Of a stretch of 64,000 nucleotides of DNA, positions 35,430-45,654 are shown piece after piece. Origin of the DNA: CAVUBL01 sp963739795 (GTDB lineage: Bacteria; Acidobacteriota; Thermoanaerobaculia; Multivoradales; DATKCC01); NCBI GenBank assembly GCA_963739795.1, contig CAVUBL010000011.1, positions 248,001-312,000 of the forward strand, written 5' to 3'. How positions within the stretch are numbered: the first letter of the stretch is position 1; every line of letters starts with the position of its first letter. The notes below the pieces were generated by a model that worked only from the letters and a program-made list of their open reading frames with translations, did not search any database and was not told where the DNA came from. The position numbers and the translations under genes are program-made.

Positions 35430-36199
35430 GCCGCGACCAGCCCGCGAGCGGCGCCCGCGCCTCCGAGGGCGGCTACACCCTGGTCGTCCTGGCGGTGGCG
35501 GTGACCGTGATGTCGATCGTGCTGGCGGCGGCCCTGCCCATGTGGAAACAGCTCATCCAGCGCGACAAGGAGGAGGAGCTGATCTTCCGCGGCTGGCAGT
35601 ACGCCGAGGCGATCCGTGTCTTCCAGCAGCGCCAGGGACGGCTGCCCGTCCGGCTCGAGGAGCTGATCGAGGTCAAACCGCGGTCGATCCGGCGCCTGTG
35701 GAAGGACCCCATGACCAAGGACGGCAAGTGGGGCCTGATCTTCCAGGGCGTCGGCGCCCTTCCGGGTCAGCAGGGCCAGCCGGGCCAGCCGGGGGGCTCG
35801 GGCTCCGGGGGCGACGACCGGAACGGCCGGCCGACCGGTCGGACCGCGCCCCGAGGGGCGGACGGAAAGGTGGTCACCGTCGGTCCGATCGAAGGTGTCC
35901 ACAGCCTCTCGACGGACGAGTCGATCAAGACCCTGTTCGGCAAGACCCATTACGACAAGTGGCTGTTCACGGTGAAGCGGCTCACCACCCAACCTCGCAA
36001 GACTCCGGTGGGCGGCGTGCCGGTGCAGATCGGCGGGACCGGCTCGGTGGGGCAGATCCCCCCGGTGGCGCGGGCCCGGTGGATCGGCCGCCCGTACCTG
36101 CCGGGGATCGAGCCCCAGGGCGGTTTGCCGCCGAGCGGCCTGCCCCCGGGCGGGAAACCGCCCGACAAGAACCGTCCGAAAGGCTCCGGCGGTCGGTGA
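35423..36199 (+). CDS. Atypical pseudopilin-like protein without Glu5
   Basis: A 258-residue protein with a pilin-like N-terminus: a basic leader, Gly17, then YTLVVLAVAVTVMSIVLAAA. The residue at mature position 5 is Val22, not the usual glutamate, as in GspK-type minor pseudopilins. The globular part begins KQLIQRDKEEELIFRGWQYAEAIRVFQ and includes PMTKDGKWGLIFQGVG; a Gly/Gln/Pro-rich loop and a Pro/Gly-rich tail (GGLPPSGLPPGGKPP) follow. It may cap the pseudopilus tip. ATG at 35423 and GTG at 35426 are both possible starts; the latter gives the GTGA overlap common in this operon. Confidence 0.72.
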   Translation: MVSRDQPASGARASEGGYTLVVLAVAVTVMSIVLAAALPMWKQLIQRDKEEELIFRGWQYAEAIRVFQQRQGRLPVRLEELIEVKPRSIRRLWKDPMTKDGKWGLIFQGVGALPGQQGQPGQPGGSGSGGDDRNGRPTGRTAPRGADGKVVTVGPIEGVHSLSTDESIKTLFGKTHYDKWLFTVKRLTTQPRKTPVGGVPVQIGGTGSVGQIPPVARARWIGRPYLPGIEPQGGLPPSGLPPGGKPPDKNRPKGSGGR

Positions 36200-36212
36200 C
36201 GCGAGGCCGCCG

Positions 36213-36656
36213 ATGAAGGTCCGCCTGCGCCGCCTGGAGCACGCCCGCGGTCTTCCCTTGCCCGCCGCGGCCTCGGCGGCGAGCGCCGGCCTCGACCTGC
36301 GGGCCGCGGTCGACGACACCCTGGTGCTCCGGCCCGGCGAGCGGCTCCTCGTCCCCACCGGCCTGGTGCTCGAGATCCCCGCCGGCTACGAGGGACAGGT
36401 CCGGCCCCGGAGCGGTCTCGCCCTCGAGCACGGCGTGACCCTGGCGAACCCTCCGGGCACCATCGACAGCGACTACCGGGGCGAGGTCCAGGTCCTCCTG
36501 ATCCACCTGGGGGATGCGCCCCTCACCCTGAAGCGGGGAGACCGGATCGCCCAGCTCGTCGTCGCCCCCGTCGAGGCGGTGGAGTGGGAGGAGGCCGACG
36601 AGCTCGAGGCGAGCGGCCGGGGCGCCGGCGGCTTCGGCTCCACCGGCCTCGGGTAG
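36213..36656 (+). CDS. dut: Deoxyuridine 5'-triphosphate nucleotidohydrolase
   Basis: A 147-residue trimeric dUTPase with all five motifs: AGLDLRA, RPRSGLA, GTIDSDYRGEV (with the catalytic Asp and the sugar-discriminating Tyr region), GDRIAQLV, and the C-terminal RGAGGFGSTG that closes over the active site. It hydrolyses dUTP to dUMP, keeping uracil out of DNA. Length is usual. It starts 13 bases after the pseudopilin stop and is probably transcribed with the secretion operon, although it is unrelated in function. Confidence 0.95.
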   Translation: MKVRLRRLEHARGLPLPAAASAASAGLDLRAAVDDTLVLRPGERLLVPTGLVLEIPAGYEGQVRPRSGLALEHGVTLANPPGTIDSDYRGEVQVLLIHLGDAPLTLKRGDRIAQLVVAPVEAVEWEEADELEASGRGAGGFGSTGLG

Positions 36657-36658
36657 CC

Positions 36659-36874
36659 CTACTCTTTTGGCTTCGAGCCGATCGCCAGGAACAGCTCACG
36701 CACCACGTCCTTGAGCTCGGTGGTGTACTCCCCCAGCGTTTTCAGCGCCTCGTCGACCTCCTCGAGGCTGGGGGAGTGGAGCCGGCTGCGCCCGTGGCGG
36801 CGGACCTTGTAGGTCAGGTTGTCGTCCAGGTACTGGAGCCGCTCGTAGGCGTCCTTGAAGCGTTTGGGGTCCAT
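36659..36874 (-). CDS. Small conserved-looking hypothetical protein
   Basis: A 71-residue hydrophilic, helix-rich protein (FKDAYERLQYLDDNLTYKV, then LEEVDEALKTLGEYTTELKD). It lies directly after dut on the other strand, tail to tail, and just downstream of the SDR gene with a 23-base gap, so it may share its transcript. The ATG at 36874 has no clear ribosome site. Codon use and the clean amphipathic pattern support a real gene. No family recognised. Confidence 0.55.
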   Translation of the reverse strand: MDPKRFKDAYERLQYLDDNLTYKVRRHGRSRLHSPSLEEVDEALKTLGEYTTELKDVVRELFLAIGSKPKE

Positions 36875-36897
36875 GAGGCTTCTGGCGCCAGGCTTCT

Positions 36898-37647
36898 CTA
36901 TGTCCGGTGAACCTGGGTCGAGGTGGCCTGGTCGCGGGGCCGGACGACGATCTCGTCGACGTTGACGTGCGGAGGTCGGGTGGCGGCCCAGGCGATGCAC
37001 TCGGCCACGTCCTCGGCGGAGAGGGGCGTCATCCCCCGGTAGACCGCCTCGGCGCGGCTCCGGTCGCCGCTGAACCGGACCTTCGAGAACTCGGTGTCTG
37101 CCATGCCCGGGCAGACCTCGGTCACCCGGATCGGCTCGCCGAAGAGCTCCAGGCGCAAGGTCCGGGTGAGGGCCCGCTCGGCGTGCTTCGAAGCGGTGTA
37201 GCCGCCGCCGCCCGGGTAGACCTCGAAGCTCGCGGTCGACCCGACGTTGATCACATGGGCGTCGCCCGCGGCGCGCAGCGCGGGGAGCAGCGCCCGGGTC
37301 ATGCGCAGGACGCCCATGACGTTGAGCTCGAACATCGCCCTCCAGCGCTCCTCGACGGCGTGCTCGATGGAGTCCAGGCCGAAGGCCGCGCCGGCGTTGT
37401 TGACCAGCAGATCGAGGCGGTCGACCTGGGAGACGAACTTGCGGACGCTCACCGGGTCGGTCACGTCGAGGACGTGGAACTCGACTCCGGGTGCCCCGCC
37501 CAGCTCTCCGGCCAGCCGCTCCAGGCGCTCGATGCGCCGGGCCCCGAGCATCAGGCGGTAGCCCTCGCGGGCGAGAGCGGTGGCGGCGGCGGCTCCGATC
37601 CCGGAGCTCGCACCGGTCACGACGGCGGTCTTCTGGCGTTCGGTCAT
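36898..37647 (-). CDS. Short-chain dehydrogenase/reductase
   Basis: A 249-residue classical SDR. The cofactor motif TGASSGIG is at residues 11-18, NNAG at 84-87, and the catalytic set is Ser138, Tyr151 and Lys155 (YTASK). An Arg at the end of beta strand 2 (GARRIERL) suggests NADP(H). Sequence is closest to the YdfG-type 3-hydroxy acid dehydrogenase branch (LDVTDPVSV, AWAATRPPHVNVDEIVVRP). It reduces or oxidises a small hydroxy/keto compound; the substrate cannot be set from sequence. The ATG at 37647 has no strong ribosome site. Confidence 0.85.
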   Translation of the reverse strand: MTERQKTAVVTGASSGIGAAAATALAREGYRLMLGARRIERLERLAGELGGAPGVEFHVLDVTDPVSVRKFVSQVDRLDLLVNNAGAAFGLDSIEHAVEERWRAMFELNVMGVLRMTRALLPALRAAGDAHVINVGSTASFEVYPGGGGYTASKHAERALTRTLRLELFGEPIRVTEVCPGMADTEFSKVRFSGDRSRAEAVYRGMTPLSAEDVAECIAWAATRPPHVNVDEIVVRPRDQATSTQVHRT

Positions 37648-37772
37648 GGCGTTCCGATGGGAGGAGGTGAAGAGAAGTGGATGGGAAGCTTACCATCCCG
37701 CTCCCCGACGACAGTCAGAGATCCAGACGGAGTGCGGAGGGAAGGGGATCGTGCAGGGGGCATCCGGTCGGT

Positions 37773-38387
37773 TCAGTTCGTCTGGGCGCCGGCCCCCGGG
37801 CTCCACGACGGCAGAGCCGCCGGGTCCACCCCCACCGAGCGCAGCGCCCCCTCCCAAACCTCCTCCGGGTCGGCGGCGAACACCAGGTCGTCGCTCACCG
37901 GCGCCAGCAGCCAGTCGTCGCGCAGGATCTCTTCCATGAGCTGGCCGGCGCCCCACCCGGCGTAGCCGAGATAGAGGCGCAGGCGCTCGGGCGGCGCCTC
38001 GGCGAGGGCGCCCAGGTCGCCCACGTGGTGGGTCAGGCCGAGGCCCTGGGTGACCGCAGTCACCGCCGACAGGCGCGAGGTCGTCTCCGGACCGACGCTC
38101 GCGGGTCCCTGGCTGGCGAACAGGACGCTCCCGAGCTGCGGTTGGACCGGCCCGCCGAAGAAGGCCGCCTCCTCCTCGCCGCCGGCCCAGCCGATCTCGA
38201 GCCCTCCGAGGATCTCCGAGATGCGGATGCCCGTCGGCCGGTTGACGATCAGCCCGAAGCTACCCTCTTCCTCGTCCTGGTGGACGAGCAGCACGACGCT
38301 CTTGTGGAAGAAGGGGTCCAGGACCTGCGGCATGGCGATCAGCAGGTTGGGGGCCTCGAGCGAGGTCTCTGCAGGAACGGTCACCAC
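37773..38387 (-). CDS. YqgE/AlgH family protein
   Basis: A protein of about 204 residues in the UPF0301 (YqgE/AlgH) family. The conserved start LEAPNLLIAMPQVLDPFFHKSVVLL, the VNRPTG block, FFGGPVQP and YLGYAGWGAGQLMEEI are present. The biochemical role of the family is not established; AlgH is linked to alginate regulation in Pseudomonas. The frame is open to 38519, but similarity begins near residue VVTVPAETS, so a GTG at 38387 or 38384 is taken as start. It is divergent from the aconitase gene. Confidence 0.82.
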   Translation of the reverse strand: MVTVPAETSLEAPNLLIAMPQVLDPFFHKSVVLLVHQDEEEGSFGLIVNRPTGIRISEILGGLEIGWAGGEEEAAFFGGPVQPQLGSVLFASQGPASVGPETTSRLSAVTAVTQGLGLTHHVGDLGALAEAPPERLRLYLGYAGWGAGQLMEEILRDDWLLAPVSDDLVFAADPEEVWEGALRSVGVDPAALPSWSPGAGAQTN

Positions 38388-38566
38388 GCCACATGATAGC
38401 GGGTCGGAGGCGACCTGGCGCGCGTCGGGGAACCTCGCGCCCCCGCGATCCGACACGCCGGGCTGGTAAAGTAGAGGGGCGGAGCCCCGGGGCTTTTCCT
38501 CCCGGCATCCGGCGTTCATCGGTAGTTCATCACACGATCCACCCCGACTCGAACGAGGACGAGGCC

Positions 38567-41353
<2,787 letters not shown>

Positions 41354-41399
41354 GGGCGGGCCGTCGGCGCGGCGGCGGCCGGAGGCGAAGGCTCGCCCG

Positions 41400-41756
41400 T
41401 CACTCCTTGCGCAGGTGGGTCTGGTCGCCGGCGCGGTAGGCGATGATGTGGACCTTCTCGAGGGTGATCATGCCCTCGCGGACCATCTCGTCCAGCACCG
41501 GCAGGAAGGCCTCGATCCGCTCGGGGCGGTCGACGATTTCGATCACCACGGGCAGGTCCTCCGAGAGGCGGAGGATCTTGGTCGAGTGGATGAGGCTGTG
41601 GGCGCCGAAGCCCTCCAGGCCGCGGAGCACCGTGGCGCCTGCAAGGCCCTCTTTGCGCGCTCGGCGCACGATCGCCTCGGTCAGGGGCGTGCCGCCCCAC
41701 CGATCGCTCTCGCCGATGAAGATGCGGAGTAGCTGTCCCTCGCCCTCGACCTTCAT
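41400..41756 (-). CDS. DUF190 family PII-like protein
   Basis: A 118-residue DUF190 protein with LLRIFIGESDRWGGTPLTEAIV at its start (quoted in part), GLAGATVLRGLEGFGAH and LPVVIEIVDRPERIEAFLP. The family has a ferredoxin-like fold related to PII signalling proteins and often lies beside crcB fluoride channels; no crcB is seen here. The ATG at 41756 follows a textbook AAAGGAGG with 6 bases spacing. The gene is divergent from the AAA-like gene, with a strong inverted repeat in the gap. Confidence 0.85.
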   Translation of the reverse strand: MKVEGEGQLLRIFIGESDRWGGTPLTEAIVRRARKEGLAGATVLRGLEGFGAHSLIHSTKILRLSEDLPVVIEIVDRPERIEAFLPVLDEMVREGMITLEKVHIIAYRAGDQTHLRKE

Positions 41757-41904
41757 GTCGGACCTCCTTTGGCCTCCGCGACCCTTATACCAGAGGTCGG
41801 CGAAACCCGAAGCCCGGCTTGCCTGCCTGCGCCGCGCCCGCGTAGACTGCGGCGAAACGACGGGCGATGGAGTCCGCCCCGCGCGCCGGAGGACCGGCTG
41901 ATGA

Positions 41905-41936
41905 CTCCTACCTCTCGACCTCGGTCGAGGTAGGAG
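41905..41936. promoter_or_regulatory. Long inverted repeat between divergent genes
   Basis: CTCCTACCTC-TC-GACC (41905-41920) pairs with GGTCGAGGTAGGAG (41923-41936): 14 paired bases, one 2-base bulge and a 2-base loop. It is in the 272-base gap between the DUF190 gene and the AAA-like gene. The near-symmetric form suggests a protein-binding operator or a hairpin in either leader. No T-run, so a simple terminator is unlikely. Confidence 0.45.
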
Positions 41937-42028
41937 GCCATCTTGATCGGCGCACGGCAACCCAGGACACGGCGGGACGACGAGGCGCCGGCCCGGGCTG
42001 TCCGTCCGAACGGCCGAGGAGCCGCAGG

Positions 42029-42718
42029 ATGGAGCTCGTAGGGCGGGAGCACGAGGAGGCGCGGCTCGCGACGGCACTCGCCGCCGGCCGCAACGTCGTC
42101 GTCTCGGGCAAGTACGGCAGCGGGCGGACGGCGCTGGTGCGTCGCGTGGCCGAGACCTGCGCCGGGCGCTTCCGCTTCGCCTTCTGCGACTTCTCGGCGC
42201 CGCCGCGGGAGGTGTGGGCCGCCCTGGCGGCGGAGCTCGTTCCGGAGCGGCCGCGGAAGGGGCCGAGCCGGCCGAGGCCCTCGCGAGCCCTCCGGGCGCG
42301 GGTCCTCGGGGCGCTCGGGGCGCTCGGTGCGCCCATGGCCGACGGGCCCTCGGCGGTGGCGGTCTTGGACGACGTCGGCCGTCTGACCCCGGCCCGTCTC
42401 GACGTCGTCCGGAGCCTCGCTCTGATCGATCGTTTCCGCCTCGTCGCCATCGTCGAGGGCCACCTGCCCGCGGTCGAGCGCTCCCGCCTGCTCGCCTGCC
42501 TCGCGCCCCTCGAGCGCCTCCGCCTCGGGCCCCTTCCCCAGCCGGCTGTCCGCGACTTCCTGGCGCGAGCGGCCGCGGAGCGCGGCCTGGGCTGGAGCGA
42601 GAAGAGGATTGCCGCGGTGGCGAGCGGCACCGCCGGCCACCCCCTCTCGATGCGCCTGGTCCTCGAGCGGGCACTCGAGCGGGCCCTCGAACGCGACAGT
42701 GAGGTGACCGCGCGATGA
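42029..42718 (+). CDS. AAA/Orc1-like ATP-binding protein with altered Walker A
   Basis: A 229-residue protein. The start MELVGREHEEARLATAL resembles the opening of Orc1/Cdc6-like and MNS-type P-loop proteins. The P-loop region is GKYGSGRT (residues 27-34), where the usual Lys is Arg33. A Walker B-like VAVLDDVGRL lies near residue 112 and a helical lid follows (LPQPAVRDFLARAAAERG, ASGTAGHPLSM). The DEAD-like order resembles NTPases that act as switches, but loss of the Lys may weaken ATP hydrolysis. The ATG at 42029 follows GAGGAG. The next gene overlaps it in an ATGA. Confidence 0.65.
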   Translation: MELVGREHEEARLATALAAGRNVVVSGKYGSGRTALVRRVAETCAGRFRFAFCDFSAPPREVWAALAAELVPERPRKGPSRPRPSRALRARVLGALGALGAPMADGPSAVAVLDDVGRLTPARLDVVRSLALIDRFRLVAIVEGHLPAVERSRLLACLAPLERLRLGPLPQPAVRDFLARAAAERGLGWSEKRIAAVASGTAGHPLSMRLVLERALERALERDSEVTAR

Positions 42719-43140
42719 GCCGGCTCAATCCGTCCCAGCGCACGTCGGTCCTGGCCTCGTTCCGGCATCTCGACAATCTCCTGGCCGATTCTCTCCGCGT
42801 CCTACGGGAAGCCGACGAGGAGGCGCCCTTCGTGCGCCATGTCTCTGACGCGGGGCCGGACCAGGTGCGGGACATCGAGGACTCGATCCGGCGTTTCCGG
42901 CAGACGCTGCTCCGGGTTCTCGAAAGCTTCGGAATCGACGTGCCGCCGCCACGGACCAGTGCCCTGCACGCGGCGCGCGTCAACCTGCTCTACGCCGAGG
43001 TGGCCCTGGAGGAGCTGCGGCCGTCGCGCCTACGGGGGTACGGCGAGGTGGCGCCCGAGGCCGCGGTCGAGCTCGAAGAGGTCGTGCAGGAGCTCCGGGA
43101 GCTTCTTCGGGATATGGCGGAGAAGCTCGGCCGAGCGTAG
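42715..43140 (+). CDS. Helical hypothetical protein coupled to AAA-like gene
   Basis: A 141-residue protein, all-helical by pattern (FRHLDNLLADSLRVLREADEE, then VRDIEDSIRRFRQTLLRVLESF, and a last helix VVQELRELLRDMAEKLG; each quoted in part). No family is recognised. The ATGA overlap with the preceding P-loop gene shows co-translation, and a partnership with it is the best guess. A compact hairpin 160 bases downstream may end the unit. Confidence 0.65.
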   Translation: MSRLNPSQRTSVLASFRHLDNLLADSLRVLREADEEAPFVRHVSDAGPDQVRDIEDSIRRFRQTLLRVLESFGIDVPPPRTSALHAARVNLLYAEVALEELRPSRLRGYGEVAPEAAVELEEVVQELRELLRDMAEKLGRA

Positions 43141-43299
43141 GAGCCTGCGTGTTTCTGCCGCGCAGACTCCTGGGGTCCTGGGGCTTCTGTCAGCTCGCCG
43201 GACGCAGGCGGGTGGGGGGGGGCCGGTCCGTGGGTGCAGGGACTCGGCCAAACCGCCGCCGCGTCCCGGTCGTATCATGGGGAGCGATGCGAGATCGTT

Positions 43300-43317
43300 C
43301 CGCTCCGAGCGGAGCGG
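43300..43317 (+). terminator. Short perfect hairpin downstream of AAA-like pair
   Basis: CCGCTCCG (43300-43307) and CGGAGCGG (43310-43317) are perfectly complementary with a 2-base spacer, followed by a pyrimidine-rich GCTCTCTCTT. It lies before the MsrB gene and could be a terminator or a leader hairpin. Confidence 0.35.
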
Positions 43318-43354
43318 GCTCTCTCTTCCGGTAACCGCGACTAGGATGCGCACC

Positions 43355-43981
43355 ATGAATGCACGGACGATCTGGACCCTCACCGTCGGCTTCGCCCTGT
43401 TCACCGGCTGCACGTTGCAGGCTGAGCCGCCCGCGGGTGGAAAGGCCGGCGAGGCCTCCCCGCAGAAAGCGGGCGAGATGGCGAAGCGCCCCGCAGGAGA
43501 CACGTCGATGGCGAACTACGTCAAGCCCCCCGAGTCGGAGCTGAAGAAGGAGCTGACTCCGCTCCAGTTCGAGGTCACGCAACAGGAGGCCACCGAGCCG
43601 CCGTTCAAGAACCAGTACTGGGACAACCACCAGCCCGGCATCTACGTGGACGTGGTCTCGGGCGAGGTGCTGTTCAGCTCGAAGGACAAGTTCGAGTCGG
43701 GCACGGGCTGGCCGAGCTTCACGAAGCCGCTCGACCCCGAGAACGTCGTGACCAAGCGGGATTTCAAGATGTTGGTGCCGCGTACCGAGGTACGCTCGAA
43801 GCACGCGGGCTCGCACCTGGGACACGTGTTCAACGACGGGCCGGCCCCGACGGGAAAGCGGTACTGCATGAACTCGGCGGCGCTGCGGTTCATCCCGGCG
43901 GACAAGCTGGAGGCGGAGGGGTACGGCCAGTACGCGTATCTGTTCAAGGACGACGGGAAGGGCGGCAAGGACAGCCAGTAG
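43355..43981 (+). CDS. msrB: Peptide-methionine (R)-S-oxide reductase lipoprotein
   Basis: A 208-residue MsrB with an N-terminal lipoprotein-type signal (VGFALFTGC, Cys19), so it acts in the envelope. The catalytic domain shows LTPLQFEVTQQ, the SGTGWPSF block, HLGHVFNDGP and RYCMNSAALRF with the catalytic Cys171. The two CxxC zinc pairs of many MsrB enzymes are absent, as in zinc-free forms. It repairs methionine-R-sulfoxide in exported proteins. ATG at 43355 is preferred; an in-frame ATG at 43346 adds three residues. Confidence 0.9.
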   Translation: MNARTIWTLTVGFALFTGCTLQAEPPAGGKAGEASPQKAGEMAKRPAGDTSMANYVKPPESELKKELTPLQFEVTQQEATEPPFKNQYWDNHQPGIYVDVVSGEVLFSSKDKFESGTGWPSFTKPLDPENVVTKRDFKMLVPRTEVRSKHAGSHLGHVFNDGPAPTGKRYCMNSAALRFIPADKLEAEGYGQYAYLFKDDGKGGKDSQ

Positions 43982-44270
43982 GCCGGACCACGTTGGACCG
44001 CGGGCGGCTCTGCACACGCCCGCGTGGCCGGTGGCTTTCTCGGCGGCAGACTGCGCCGGCGAGAAACCACGCGGCCCCGCGGGCTGCCGCCTCGATGGCC
44101 GAGGCGATGGACTGGCCGTTGGGGAGGGAAGGGGTGGATGGGCGGGCTCGGACTCCGCGGGCTGCCACCTTGGCGGTTGAAGGGGGCGTCCTGGCCGATG
44201 GGGAGAGAGGGGTGGATCGGCATTCTCGGACTCCTGAAGACTCGACACCTGGGCGAAGAGAGGGTGCGTG
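43982..44270. other. Intergenic G-rich stretch with imperfect duplication
   Basis: No gene is supported here. Two imperfect copies of a segment beginning TGGCCG(T/A)TGGGGAG(G)GA and containing CTCGGACTCC lie near 44111-44157 and 44191-44238. The open frames on the minus strand are low-complexity and lack ribosome sites. Confidence 0.5.
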
Positions 44271-44333
44271 GGGGCGTCCCTCTCCCCCCGCGAGGGGTGG
44301 GAGAGGGATCGAGGGGTTGCTGGGGTGATCCCA
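44271..44333. repeat. Dispersed intergenic repeat, single copy
   Basis: The segment GGCGTCCCTCTCCCCCCGCG followed by AGGGG, GGGAGAGGGATCGAGGGG and ending GGTGATCCC matches the unit repeated at 61051-61290. The inner part, CCCTCTCCC against GGGAGAGGG, can fold into a hairpin. This is the pattern of a REP-like element. Confidence 0.7.
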
Positions 44334-44336
44334 TAG

Positions 44337-44373
44337 AAAAAAACCCCGCGTCGTGGAGGGAGGCGACGCGGGG
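44337..44373 (-). terminator. Strong rho-independent terminator, minus strand
   Basis: A perfect 10-bp stem (CCCCGCGTCG at 44344-44353 with CGACGCGGGG at 44364-44373) with a 10-base loop is followed on the minus strand by seven U (A-run 44337-44343 on plus). On the plus strand nothing U-rich follows. No minus-strand protein gene lies immediately upstream, which suggests a leftward non-coding transcript. Confidence 0.75.
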
Positions 44374-44530
44374 GGAGGAGAGGGAGCTTGAAGGAGATTG
44401 TCGGGGCCCTCGGTGCCGAGAGCCCGAGAGGTGGGCCAACTCCCCGGCGACCCGCCTCATGCCCTTGCAGCAGTGCAAACTGCGCGCCAGATCCCTCGCC
44501 TCGGCGGAGCGAGGCGAGCCGGCCCCGCCC
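44374..44530 (-). ncRNA. Candidate structured small RNA ending at the 44344 terminator
   Basis: The 160 to 190 bases before the minus-strand terminator fold repeatedly: CTCGCCTCG/CGAGGCGAG (44495-44518, 9 bp, loop of 6), TTGCA/TGCAA (44465-44478), and CTCGG/CCGAG within a longer GGGCC...GCCC stem near 44403-44424. No convincing protein frame is present. The transcript would start near 44530-44560, back to back with the epimerase gene. No match to 6S, SRP, RNase P or tmRNA cores is recognised. The 5' end is unknown. Confidence 0.4.
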
Positions 44531-44560
44531 TCTCGACGCGGCCTGTAGACTGATGCCGCT

Positions 44561-45550
44561 ATGAGGATCTTTCTGACCGGCGCCACCGGCTACATCGGCT
44601 CCGCCGTCGTCCGCCGCCTGGCCCGCGAGGGGCACGAGCTCCGGGCCCTGGTCCGCCCCACCAGCCGTACCGATGAGCTCGAGGCGCTCGGGGTGGCGAC
44701 CTTTCTGGGGGACGTCGCCGACCCCGAGACGAAACGGACCTCCCTGCGCGAGGCGATGTCGGGCAGCGACTGGGTGCTCCACCTGGCCGCCGAGCTCGAC
44801 CCGTCGGCCCCCCTCGAGCGCATGCGCCGGGTCAACGTCGGGGGCAGCGAAGCCGTCGCCTCCCTGGCCTACAAGCTCGGCGTCGGCCGGCTGCTCTCGG
44901 TCTCGTCGGTGGCCTATTTCGGCGGCAGCCCGCCGGACGGCACGCCGGCCACCGAGGAGACGCCGGCCCAGACCCCCTTCCCCAGCCCCTACAGCCTGAC
45001 CAAGCACGAGGGCGAGCTGGCGATCCGGGAGTGGGCCCGGCGGGGGCTGGCGGTGAACACCGTCTACCCCAGCCTGGTCTACGGCCCGCCGGGCAAGAAG
45101 CAGGGGGCGAACTGGCTGCTCCGGGCGATCTTCAAGGGGCGGTTCCCGGTGCTAGTGGGCGCCGACCGCAAGACGAGCTGGGTGGTCCTGGACGATGTGG
45201 TGGACGCCCTGGTCCGGGTGATGGAAGGCGCCGAGCCGGGGCGGTCGTACCTGCTGGCCGGCGACGTGGCGACGGTGCGGGAGATCGCGCGGTCGATCCA
45301 CGAGCTGGGGGGAGCGGCGCCGCCGAAGGTCCACCTGCCCCTGAGCGTGGCCCGCGTGGCCACCATCTTGACCGCCCCGCTCTTCCGCCTCGCCGGCAAG
45401 AGGCCGCCCCTGCCCGCCGAGCAGCTCGAGAACCTGTCGCGCCATTGGGCCTTCGACGACACGCGGGCCCGTGAGGAGCTCGGCTGGCGGGGCCGCAGCC
45501 TCGCCGAGGGCCTGCCGCCGACCATCGAGTACCTCCGGGAACAGGGGTAG
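44561..45550 (+). CDS. NAD-dependent epimerase/dehydratase (extended SDR)
   Basis: A 329-residue extended short-chain dehydrogenase. The dinucleotide motif GATGYIG is at residues 7-13, and Tyr144/Lys148 form the YxxxK pair (PYSLTK). VYPSLVYGPP and the C-terminal WRGRSLAEGL resemble dihydroflavonol reductase-like and hopanoid-associated epimerase (HpnA-like) proteins. It would act on a nucleotide sugar or a related hydroxy compound. The ATG at 44561 begins the conserved strand. A short hairpin follows the stop. Substrate undetermined. Confidence 0.82.
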   Translation: MRIFLTGATGYIGSAVVRRLAREGHELRALVRPTSRTDELEALGVATFLGDVADPETKRTSLREAMSGSDWVLHLAAELDPSAPLERMRRVNVGGSEAVASLAYKLGVGRLLSVSSVAYFGGSPPDGTPATEETPAQTPFPSPYSLTKHEGELAIREWARRGLAVNTVYPSLVYGPPGKKQGANWLLRAIFKGRFPVLVGADRKTSWVVLDDVVDALVRVMEGAEPGRSYLLAGDVATVREIARSIHELGGAAPPKVHLPLSVARVATILTAPLFRLAGKRPPLPAEQLENLSRHWAFDDTRAREELGWRGRSLAEGLPPTIEYLREQG

Positions 45551-45565
45551 ATGGGATTTCCGACG

Positions 45566-45585
45566 GAGCCGCGCCTCTGCGGCTC
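45566..45585 (+). terminator. Hairpin after epimerase gene
   Basis: GAGCCGC and GCGGCTC form a 7-bp stem with a 6-base loop, 16 bases after the stop. No T-run follows; a weak or rho-assisted terminator is possible. Confidence 0.35.
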
Positions 45586-45654
45586 TGCGCGAGACCTGCC
45601 CAGCTTGGGCCGTGGGGTACGGGCAGGGCCGGGAAGAGTAAGATTCAGTTTCCC

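Noticed and set aside
43642..44586. A 314-codon minus-strand frame across msrB and the following gap
   Set aside because: It is partly antisense to msrB and otherwise low-complexity; the gap is better explained by repeats and a structured RNA.
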